Origin: Breviolum minutum Mf 1.05b.01
Lineage: Eukaryota > Sar > Dinophyceae > Suessiales > Symbiodiniaceae
DNA: 64,000 nucleotides
Direction of reading: 5' to 3'
Assembly (NCBI GenBank): GCA_000507305.1
Contig: DF239777.1
Span: 62,001-126,000 of the forward strand
Of the stretch, positions 11,348 through 23,300 are shown piece after piece. The position numbers and the translations under genes were made by a program. Numbering within the stretch: position 1 is the first letter of the stretch; the number at the start of each line of letters is the position of its first letter. Below the pieces are notes generated by a model. The model did not search any database and had not been told where the DNA came from. It saw nothing but the letters and a program-made list of their open reading frames with translations.

Positions 11348-14300
11348 CTTAGCAATGCGCAACCATTGGCACTGCTAATGTCATCTCACAGGATGTTGTG
11401 GGATTTGGGCATGGCCCTGGCATGGCAATGAGGCAAGGAGCTCCAAGGTTTTGCATCCATGATGTGATTCAAGGGGCAGGAACCCAATCTCCAAAATATG
11501 GACCACCAGGACTTGCTGCTGCTGTCTCCATGTCAACCATGGCAATTTTGCGAAAAAAATCATGTTGTTGCTCATATTTTCGAGCAGTTTCATGTTGGGA
11601 ACGACGGGGATTGAAATCACACCCGTTTTTGCTGTTGGTAATGAATACTCACTCCAATGAGTTTCATATGATTGATGGTTGACATTCAGTTTTATGGCAC
11701 CGCTTCGGTCATTAGGGCCATGTATGGATCACTAAAGTGTATGTTCGCCTGAGTCTTCCTGGTTGAGAATGTGTTTGAACCCCCCCAAAAAAGCCTGAGC
11801 CTCAGGAACTGTTTGGGGGTCAGAAACTTACAGGATATTTGCAAGACGAGAATTTATTTGCAAAGAAGGAAACTATGGCTCTGATCTGCTTGTTAGTTAT
11901 ATAAGTATATCATCAGCTATCATTGTACGTTAAGCAATTCCTATCCAAATAAATCCCTGTATTGGGGTTGGTAATCAGACCTTTAATAGGGAATCCTCAA
12001 AATGGGTATATATAAACCCTACGGAATTGGGGTGATGACTATCCTCCTCCCCTTGCAATCAATGATGTTGTTCTCCATCAAAAATCATAGAAACTCTACA
12101 CCGACTCATCAGAATCCAATCAAAACTCATCCCCAAAAGCCATATCTTAAGCCCGAAACCTGGCCTTCAAACAAGAAGGGCGCCCAAGTAAACAAGCCAC
12201 CTGTTTAAACCCCTTATGAAAACCATTGGTTTCCCTTAATAAGGCCAGCTATATATTAAACCCCCTTATAAATCTCAAAAAATAAGTAGCTTTGGGGGGG
12301 TTTGGTTGATTTGATTAGCCATAATATCATAAGCCCCAACAGCTCACAACTAGCCAACTTCCCACCCGAGATATTCTGACCTTGAGCAGCCCAAAAGAAG
12401 CCAGCACCAATACCTTCGGGCTCCGAATCTGTGGGCTCCGAACAATGTTTGTTTCAGGGGTGTAACAAACCACCACCTGCAACCTTGAAACAAACAAGGA
12501 TACCCCCCGGATATTTTCCAGTGATCAATGGGGGGTGAAGTTTTGGGGGTCGACCCCTTTCAACTAAATAGCCCAAACTAACTGAGTAAATGATGGGTTT
12601 TTTGTTGACCCCTAAATAATAATAGAGGGTGAAGTTTTTGGGCCCCTAAAAAAAAGTGAGGATGAAATTTCACCCCATTTATTTTTAAATATATACCCCA
12701 TTTATTTTTTGGCCATTTATAGGTGTTAAAAGTTACAACCCCATTTCTAACGATCTTAAGGGGAAAAAGGCCTTGTACCTTGATGGGTCTCCGGCTTTAT
12801 ATAACGGTTGGAGTTTTTTTTTGAACGCGCCAAAACGTCCGTATCTTCCATCAATGGGACCTTACCAACGGACCCCTAAGGAAGTTGCGATCGAGCTATT
12901 AGATTCTCAGGTTTGTTCGGGGTCCGTTCAGTGGGTCCTGGTGGAGATTTCTTGGATATCTGCAAAGGGACAATAGAAGCTATCTTGCTAGGCTAGGTAT
13001 TGAAATGTTTTGAGAAACGTAGGTGTTTTGGCTTTATATCTACATGGTATTATTTTGAAAATACCAGATTGATGATTTGAGATGTCAAAAAAAGGTGGTA
13101 AAACTCTCATATATTTGAAAAGTGTCTAATTTCAATAGTATGATTTGAAAAAATATAGGTCAAAATGGATCATTTCCCTAAAGTTTCTTGGTAAACAATT
13201 AACAACAAATCTTCGAAACCACCTATCATCATACTTCACCCACACCCAGAAAACTCTGAAGTAAGGATGATTCCTGTCATAGACCACCAGGGGTGACGTC
13301 ACTCTCCCCTCCTTGAAGAATAGATGTCTTACTAGGTGGGAAATCCCTGATTTCAAAGAGAAATTTTGCCCCGCTCTGGACGACCTTTCACAATCAAAAT
13401 ACCTATATGCGTAACCTGACATCTCATGACATTTGACTTATCTGCTGTATCAAAAAAAAAATTGTCGTATAACAAGTTTTACCCCCTAAATAATCCAAAC
13501 AACCAACAATGTTTTTTTACAACTCACCTTGTTTTGAAATCAATCTAATCTCCCCCCCCCTTTTCTTCACTAGCAGTCCGTAGACCATGCCTAAAACCAC
13601 ACCACCCAGCAGCGCCAATGCTTTGATTTGCGCCTCGGTACCGATCCACTTGGGGATGCAAAACCAGCATTCTGCAATGGAAAGTTGTTTTTCTTGTGGT
13701 AGTTCAGCTTATTCTGGGCATAATGCCTATGGTAAGAATCCTGAAATCACTTAATTCTGATCTGTAATCCGAATGTTCAACGAAACCTCCCCCATGACGT
13801 TGCCCAGCCAATAATAAACAAGGGTTCAATTGACAAAGTAAGAGGGAAAATGATGATGGTTCAATTCAAAGCTAATCGATAGCTACATTTGTAACTAGGG
13901 GCCCACCTTGTACGATAAGTGTGTGTTTCTCGATGCAAATAGCTTTGAGAAGTGTAAAGTTCAATGGAATAAAAGTCGCCTCATTCTTGTTTTCATCATG
14001 GGAATCTAAGGGGACCCCCCCAATGCCACGTTTCCCCCAAGAAATAGCCGGCCTTACTAAGGGACTAAGGCCTTATTAGGGCCGTATTTTTTGGGGCAAA
14101 AAACATGGCATTGGGGGGGTCCCTGTAGATTTCCATGATTACCACTGCAGGGATAATTGATGACTTAGTAAAACCAGGTACCGTAGAAACTATAGAAACT
14201 GGAGCCGTTTACATGGGAGCAGTTCACCCGTCCGGTCTCCATACCTTGCCGAAAATCCGCCTCACTTTCTTTCAGGGCGCATCAACGGGGGAAGCCACGG

Positions 14301-17300
14301 TCAAAAAAAACCTACCTGTTGATGGTTTAGAAATCCGGCGAGAAAAACCACATGGGATGTATAAAACCTTGTAAATCATGGCATAAACTACCAACCTCAG
14401 CTGGTTCGCCGGATTTCTGAACCATCAACAGTAGTACTTTCCATGACATGCTGGTTGTTTAATAGAAATCTTTACAATGGTATTTATTAGTTACTAACTA
14501 GTAAGAATGATCCCTAAACAACTGATTTCATCCCTGGCATATACCCTATAAAACCAGGGGCCCTTTTTTCATAGCTCAACAGCGACGATGCCAAGCCACT
14601 GAGAAGAAGATACACGTGGCGTAGAATGCATACGTTAAACCACCTCGGTGGACAATGTTTTTCCCAGGCCAAAGGGATAACAAAAACGGCAATCCCATAT
14701 GAATTACCCTCCCTAAAACTAACCAATGACTGGCTGGAAAATCCCCATAATTTTTCAATAGGAAATACATCGGCGCATTCATGGTGGATTTTCCAGCTTG
14801 TCATGTCGGTTTTCGCCGGGGTATGGTCTCAAAGGAAGATGTGCGCTTCACTTTTTCATTGAATCGATCCTTTTTGTTGAGCCAAGGTTGGTTGTATATA
14901 GATGGAAAATGGGGTCAATGAGTCATTGCCCTTCTTTGGCAGGTGGGCTGTTTCTACTTGGCGGTTTCAACCCTTTTGAAAAATATACTTGTAAAATATG
15001 GTTCGGGGTGAAAATAAAACATATTTGAAACCACCACCTAGGTTTTGAGTCAAATTATTCCGATCATATGTATTTCCACAGAGAATTGAAGCTTAATCCT
15101 TAGCCGTAGCCTTGAACACCTTCCAAGCCAGCCACTTCCTGCTTTTAACCAAACAGCATTTGCTGCGGTGCAATGCAAGGTATCGATTTGTATCCCAAAC
15201 AATCCATATGTGGTGTATTTACCTACATTTACCACAAAAACATGGCAAAAACATGCCAAATGTGGGATAAACAGATACAGAGATGATATCGGTATGGATA
15301 CATAACCCACCAGGCTACCGAATACCCTACCCTATCAGGTAGGATTTTCAGCGTTGGTCACTCCAATTTCTCCAGGTCATAGGATTGTACATACAAACCA
15401 TTACAAACCTGTTATTTTCGGGGCCGGGGTCCAATAACTCCACTGACTCCGGGGTTGGCAAACCCATTTAATGTACGGCCAGGAAACGCTCCCCTAAAAT
15501 TGACACTTCGCCCCTGAAAATAGGCCGGGCCCCAAAAGGAAAATAAGTCTTCCAACCATCCATGACTTCAGGTGCTTTTGCTGTTAGTTTCAGCGAGGGA
15601 AGACTTATAGGGGGCCCATTTCACTGCATTTATAACGAACTAGTAGGGCCTATCTTGTAGTGGCCCTATCCCATTCTGAAAGGACATTTACTGAACGGAT
15701 CCCTGGATGATGAAAATATTCCCTACCCCAAACACTCCAATGTATGGATCTGTTTACCTACATTTGGTTCATTTTTACGGTAAATGATGGTAAATGTAGG
15801 CAAATAAAACCATATGTTTTTGAGTCTCTGGCTACTTAAAAAAAAAGTCGACTTGATGAAAAGTCCACCTTTTTGTTAATGGGTGTTTGTTGGGACTTCC
15901 AGAGGGGGGGGAATCCTTAATTAATTAGGGCATTTTTTTGGAAAAATCCTTCATCCCCAAACCCCCAAGGAGCACATCCACCCGACTGTTGCAGCCAAGG
16001 TTCCCAGAGATAAAAGCCTCAAACAAAAAACAACTCGTGGGTTTGATCAGCGACATGTTTTTTTTTGGGCCGAAGTAACAACAAACAAACAAATCACAGG
16101 AAATCAAAAAACGGTGAAAAAAATTAAAAAAAAACGGGGAAGTGTAAATCAAATTCAACGCACTTTGGAAGGGCTGTGGCTTAGTATCCTAAGAGTTGGA
16201 GGTGAGTTGTATGAGCCCACCCTACTATTGGAAGTAAGAACCCCTATAACTCTCGCTGAGGGAAAAATAACAATCAAGCCAAACAATAACAACAACCCAT
16301 TTCTTACTCTCATCTTACTTCGAAAATCAAAAAATAGAACACCAAAAAAAAGTCGTCTTCCACACACTGGAAAACAGAGATTCGTTCCACAACTTCCACC
16401 AGCTTGGATTTCATCAACCCCTTCGCCGCCTACCGAATCAACCTTGCCTCACAACACATCGTTCGAATCAACCACCGAGAAACAGCTTCCCGCCGCAGAG
16501 ATGAAAGGCCACGGAGCCGAAGTAGCCGAAGATGGCGAAGGTGCCTCTGAATCCAAGGTGGAACCCCTCGTGAAATTCCCATCGTTGGTTTACTAATGGG
16601 GGGATGAAATGGACCGCCCCTTACTAAACGGCCGAAAATAAAAGGCTTGTCCTGGGGTTGGTTTTTTGACTCACACCTATACATGAGTATATGAATCATC
16701 ATCGTCAAAAGGAAATGGATCCCGAAGAAAGCAAAAAAAAATGGTGGTGTTCTCCAGTGGAGTTTTGTTGGTGTTATTTTTGTCAGAATCATTAATATCA
16801 AGTGGTATTTTCCCAGAATTGTACTTTGGAAAATTGTTGAGTTGTGGTTGTAATATGTTGTAATATGGATTTTGTTTGGTGGCTTTACTGTATATAAAGT
16901 CAAAGTTTGAGTTGGAAAAAATGTGGTGTTTTCCGGAAGTGTTGTTGTGAAAGCTGGAAGTGTTTTTGTCGGAATGTGGAAGAAGTCGTCGCGGCTAGTT
17001 TTGTCTGTCAAGTAGACGAGATGTATGTTTCACAAGAGTTCTTCGTATTTATAACATTACCGAAAACTCTCATTTGAACCCAAAAACGGAGGTTTGGAAG
17101 ATTATATTCCTTTTCAAGTGGTGATTTTCAGGTTCCAGCCGTTAGTTTTCGGAGGAGTATGTTCAACCACCCAAAGAAAACCCTAGCCTCCTTCTCTCCA
17201 CAATCTTGTTGATTTTTTCGCTCCATTCCAAAACGCTTCCGGGGAGACTTCAACATTCAGAAGCATTTTCTGCAGGGAAAAAAACGTACAATCAATCAAC

Positions 17301-20300
17301 CTTGGTGAATCAGACATCTATTTTCTTGCAGGATTTACCCAGCATATCCTACTACTGCTGGCAAGTTCAATCTGGAAAACTCCCCTCAAAATCTTTAAAA
17401 ACATTAGGAAGAAAACCACCTGCCAACTAATTGCTGGAGAGATTTCTCCTGCCCAACTGATTGCTGGACCTGAAGCCAAACCGTGGAATTTTGAAAATCC
17501 GGGAACCCTCCAAGAAACTAACATATATCCCACCTTGGAAAAGGAAAATCATCGACTCAAAAGTGCCAAACGGGATGGGATATGTTAGTTCCGAGAATGG
17601 TATAAATAGTGAATCTACCACGTCCCACCCTTGGCACCATAAAGACATCCATTGGCCATGGCGGCAATCTGGGCATCATTGGAGCCTGCCTCAATAGGGA
17701 GAGATCTTGTCTTGCATTTGGGGGACCATCCCATGACTCGGATACGTGGTCAATAACCATGGTTAGGTTCTTGTCCCCTAAGGATCGTTTTGTGAAACCC
17801 TTTCCAAATGGCCTAAATTCATGGTGTGTAAATGGGGGTTACCAACTAAAGGGGTGACTAATTACTTACTAAGGGGGATGATCCTCCAAGTAAAAACATC
17901 AAAAAACGTCCAAAAAGAGTTGTCCTTACTGTTGATGGTTCAGAAATCCGGCGTTCACGAGTTGAGGTTGATAGTTTATCCCATCCCAGGTGGTGCAGGA
18001 TTCCTTCCATCAACAGTATTTCAGGAAGTGTTTGCAAGCTTGCTATGAAAACTTTAGGCTATTCTATCCTATACTGACTGCGATTTTGGATTACACTCTG
18101 GTAAAGCGAGATAGCAATGGAAAAAATAACCATTTGAAGATGTTTTCCTACATAAAATGAGGGTTTTCCATTGCCTTGTTAGTTTACAGGACGGAAATTC
18201 CGGAATGACCTTTGTTCATCGCTCCCCCACTGAATATGTTGTACTTTACCCGGGAAAATGTACTAAAGGAATTTAGGTGCCCATGTGAAAAGTTATAGTG
18301 TATGTAATGTGTGTGAACAAACAATTATATATATATATTTATTTAGAAATCTATATACATGATTATACATGCACATTGTTTATATAGATGTATACAAAGG
18401 TGGTGGCATCTTCAAGAAGACACTGAGAAAACCACAGAAAGGCTAATTGCGCGAGGTCGAACCCTGTCAGCTTATGCCTTTGAACAGAACCCACGTGCAG
18501 AAAACATTTCAGCAGCTCAAGGTCAAACCCTGTCAGCTTCTACTTCCAACCCTGTCAGCGTCTGCCTTTGAACAGAACCCACGTGCAGAAAACATTTCAG
18601 CAGCTCAAGGTCAAACCTTGCAGCTTCNAGCGTCTGCCTTTGAACAGAACCCACGTGCAGAAACATTTCAGCAGCTACAAGGTCAAACCTTGTCAGCTTC
18701 TACTTCCAACCCTGTCAGCGTCTGCCTTAGAACAGAACCCACGTGCAGAAAACATTTCAGCAGCTCAAGGTCAAACCTTGTCAGCTTCTACTTCCAACCC
18801 TGTCAGCGTCTGCCTTTGAACAGAACCCACGTGCAGAAAACATTTCAGCAGCTCAAGGTCAAACCCTGTCAGCTTCTACTTCCAACCCTGTCAGCGTCTG
18901 CCTTAGAACAGAACCCACGTGCAGAAAACATTTCAGCAGTGTCGGAAGTCCACGGTAGGGGCGAGATCAAATGACAGGGCTGGTCAACTAAATTGAGAGA
19001 CTCAGCGGACGTGACAGAGCTAAGCCAACTGAGCTGACTTGTCAACTGAACTGACATGCTGTACACAAGCTGCACGCGCTGTGGAACCTCAGCGTGTCAG
19101 TTCAGTTGACAAGTCAGCTCAGTTAGCTTAGCTCTGTCACGTCCACTGAGTCTCTCAAAATAGTGGACCAGCCCTCAAGCGCAGCTAGTGGGCAATGCAC
19201 AAAGCAGAATTTCTCAAGTGGCTACGTGATCAGCTGGTAATCAATGCGGCACAATTCCCCAAACGGGGAAGGCTCTGTGAGACCATGGTTATGGTAAGCG
19301 GACCTTCGGGATGCGGCAAGAGCTTTGCCGTGGCGTCCTATTTGAAACAACTACGTTTGTCCGTTGATAATGCAACTCCTGTCTCAGTCGTGAAGAGGCA
19401 AGTGGCAAGCGCAGCACGACAAGACGTAGTGCATGGCCGCTGGACTGCTCTGGTGTTGGATGACGCTGCAGCTGCTGCGAGAGTAAACCGACCTCCTTCA
19501 GGAACAGTGACTGATGTAGCAGTCAGCATAGCGGTCGCTTGCGAGGTACCGCACACAATCAATGCCTGCGCCTCAGGCAAGATGCCCATATTTCGCATGC
19601 AAGCTTTGACAGAAGGCGAATCTCATGCAGCTTTGCAACATTTCTTGCGTGCTGTAGACTGTTCGACTCTGAGTCCCAACATTCTGGCTGCTGCGGTCAG
19701 AGAATCTGCAGGAGACCTATGATTAAGAGAGTCCGTCGAAGCAAAACGCGACGGTGGAGATTCGCGTTACAAGCAATGTCGGCGGCTTTGGAAAGGACGT
19801 TTGAACAGTCAACACGACTTCGAGTCTGACACACACTTCAACTCTCCCAGAAGGTTCCAGAACTTCCCTGCATGGCAGGATTGCACGCATCCAGTCCTCA
19901 ATTCCAGACTTTTGGGGATTCAAAAAATTTCGTGGCGGCAAATCCAGCCAAGTACGATTCTGAAAACGAAAACTCCTTAACTGCTAGAAGTAGAAACTCA
20001 TTCCTATGAGTTAAGGATTTTTGGTTTTCAGACACAACCTGCACGCGCTGTAGAGAACCTAGCAGGTCCAGCAGATCCACCAGTCACCAGATCGAAGATC
20101 CAGGAGATCCAGGAGTCTCAAGGAATCCTCATAACACCATCAATCTCTACACATTTGTTTATCCTTTCAAGTCTGGAAGCATGCGCAAACGTTTCACAAG
20201 CTTTAGCGACTGGGAGCACGTGGTGCTGGCGCCATGCTCTTGTTGAAGCAGCTCGTACCAACTCTTCTCGAATGGTGCCCAACTTTTTGAGAGCACCAAG

Positions 20301-23300
20301 CATACACTCTGCGCCTTATGCGACAGCTGCTTCGGCAAAATCGACTAACGTCATCAAATTCTGAGTCATCAAAGTTTGCGGGATTGCTAGTAGCTGTAGA
20401 CATATACTCTGATCCGAAGCATTTTGCACAGCGCGATATGCGAGCCATGCCTGTGACAAAGGATCTGAACCCGATGCATCTGGACAAAGAGCGCTTTCAG
20501 TTGGATGCACATACATCTCAGTCCCTGGTAGCACATTATAGTTCTACTCATCGTGATTTGGTCTTTATGCGCATAAAAACCAAATCACATGCAGTCATCT
20601 GACAGGTCCTTGTGCAGGTATGTGGCAAACATCACTTACTGCAAGATGGACCGCAGGTTTCTCAATCTCGAGGCAATTGCCAGATGAGCCCCTTTGGAGG
20701 GCGAAACGCGTAGCACTTTGTTTGCCTCTAGTTGAAAAAACTCCTTCGTGCGGCTTGAGTGTGCCGTTTCTTTTGTGTCAAAAAAAAGTAGATACTGCTT
20801 TGGATCAGTCACAAAAAAACGTCTTTTTCTTGCAATATTCACGTTGGAGTCCATCTACTACGTGTACCAGAAACAAGGCGAAGGATCCAGGGGCTTGACG
20901 GTGTGCGCTTGCTACCAGCAATCCAAGTTGACTGGGAGACTTCAATTCTTGAACTCTCAACCACAGCGTGATGAATGGAGAACTTTAGCTGCTGTTTTAT
21001 TAGGGCTGCTTGAAGATCGTTAGGAGGTTTGAGTAGGCCCCTTGTAAGAACATGTGCCCTTTCGAAACTGTAAGCTGTCTTTTCAAGCAATCCTATGGTC
21101 AAAGTTCTCACACTCCTGGCATTGTTACACTTTTGTTGCTCTCTTTGGGTCACAATATGTCTCTTTTTTATATCCTTTTTGTTTCAACAATATTGAACCA
21201 CTATATACACTTAACTTTCCAGTTGTTTTTTTCTCTAAACTCACATTTGCCCCTTCCAATTTTCCCATCATAATTGTTCCTCCCCAAAATCCCCAAATCG
21301 GCTGTGTTCTAAAAAAGCCTCAAATCCCTCATGCCTTTCAACGGTGAAGAAATCCACGTCCCTGAGGCTTCCCGACGTTGCCCAAGCCGTTCAGCGCGTT
21401 GAAAAGTCCCGGACCGCAGAAGGCCAACATGCCGATGACCTCGGCAAGGGAGAGGCTTGTTCACAAGCAACTCCCAGGGTTGATGATTTGTGGGAATGAA
21501 TTTTTTGGGTATGTTTCTATACATATGATATATGAAATGATATATGAAATACTAACATGTAAATCAAAATGTGGGTGTATATATTTAGAGATTTTTGATG
21601 TACTCTTAAAGTGTTGTAGATTATATCTACATTTTTTCATAGAGATGCAGATAATATACACATATACTGATACAACGATGTTTGTATACACAAATATCTA
21701 GATACAAAGAGATATGTACAACTTCTAAAGAAATATTCAACGATACATGTTCCATGACACATCTGTCTCATCTATTGAGATGCACACCCCAATAATCACC
21801 TGAAAGAAACAACCTGAAAAAGCTTGAGAAGCCGGACCACCACTTGTGACCTAGCATCAGCCCTGGCGTTCAGCATGACTTTTCGCGAAATCTCAATTAG
21901 AGACGAGTTTCCCCCGAAAAATGCAAAGGCTCGGACTGGAGGATGCGAGCCAAAATGAAGGATTTGATTCCTAGGGATCCGCGGTATACCTAAAGTGTAC
22001 AGTAATTATATGTACTCATCCTATATAGTGGTGATGAGCAATTTCATCCTGGGAAGAGGTTTCTGGCCCTGCATGTCTGATTTTCCCATTGCTATGTTTG
22101 TTTACCGGAGTGTAGCTGTAATATTGTGTTCAATGCTGGCGTTTTGGCTGCTTTGTCAATCCGAAATATTTGCACCGCGGGATTGTCAAAAAGGGGATGG
22201 GTAGAAATGTACACCCCTGAAAATCAACATGTTGAACCTAAAAACCACCCAATGGAAAAGGAAAATCATCTGAACCAAACCTCCATGACTTTAGGTTCAA
22301 AATTCTAATTTTCAGGTGTGTAGAGATATTTTCAAAAAATGGTGGGCTTTCTTTTGGATGATGAGAAACCCTTATATACTTATATAATACTAGAAAGAAT
22401 GGTTACTTTTCCTGTGCGTCCAAGCAGTAGATGAGTATCAAATCAGCCATTCATCACATTGGAATGTTTTCCAGGACCCCACATTACACCCCTGAAAATG
22501 AACGAATGTCCCCAAAAAAGGGACATCTTCAATAGGAAATGCATCTTCCAACCATCAATTTTCAGGTGATATCTCAATTTTCAGGAGTGTCTTACTTGTG
22601 CTGTCGTGAAATTCCTTAACATCAACGTTTCTTTTAGAACTGAGAACTCAGTTCTGGCTCTGAAAAGCCGAAGCATCTTGGAAAAATCCACTGTTTTGGG
22701 GGGTATATAGAATTGCTATGTATATAACTCGGCAAAATTTTCGTACAATTCCTAAACCTGAATTTTTGGGGCATTTTGGAGGGGGCAGATTCCCTTCATC
22801 CTAAGCCACCATGGTTTAGGGGTGACCAACCGCCGGAGATAGGGTCGTTCTAATTTGTCCAGATCAATACCCAACAACCGTTGGTTAGTACATCAAGTCC
22901 CCCAACTGGGGTTGTGGGACCCCCTCCAAATGGCCATTCATTCATAGCTTATAAATGCCTGGGAATGATCCTCCAAGTCTCCAAGTAACCTTTTGACTGA
23001 GACTTTAGCCACAGCAGCTATAAGCAAATCTGCATATACCACATAGCCAATCTGCATATACATATCTGCATATCACATGGCGCCTGCCGAAACGAAAAAA
23101 CTTCGAAACTTTTCCCCCAAGTTTTTTTCGGCACTGCCTGATGGGTGGCTTGTCAATCTTGTCATCTTCCTCGCCCATGCAGCCCTGATGGCTGAGTTGA
23201 AAGAAAGGACTGGAAAGGTTTTCTAGTTGGTGGTTTCAACCCATTTGAAAAATATTAGTCAAAATGGGAATCTTCCCCAAATAGGGATGAAAATAAAAAA

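Noticed and set aside
12001-12030. TATA-like promoter (GGGTATATATAAACCC)
   Set aside because: The same sequence recurs at 57077 as part of dispersed repeat K, and dinoflagellate promoters generally lack TATA boxes.
16114-17011. 160-codon plus and 193-codon minus frames around 16.1-17.0 kb
   Set aside because: Low-complexity compositions without motifs. The real signal on the minus strand is the 72-nt transporter exon at 16473-16544 in a different frame.
18447-18974. Plus-strand repeat protein across the minisatellite
   Set aside because: The 88-bp period is not divisible by three, so all frames stay open in turn, and the frame crosses an N.
21940-21965. Possible dinoflagellate spliced-leader fragment (GAGCCAAAATG)
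   Set aside because: Only a short partial match to the reverse complement of the leader, with no splice donor, so probably chance.
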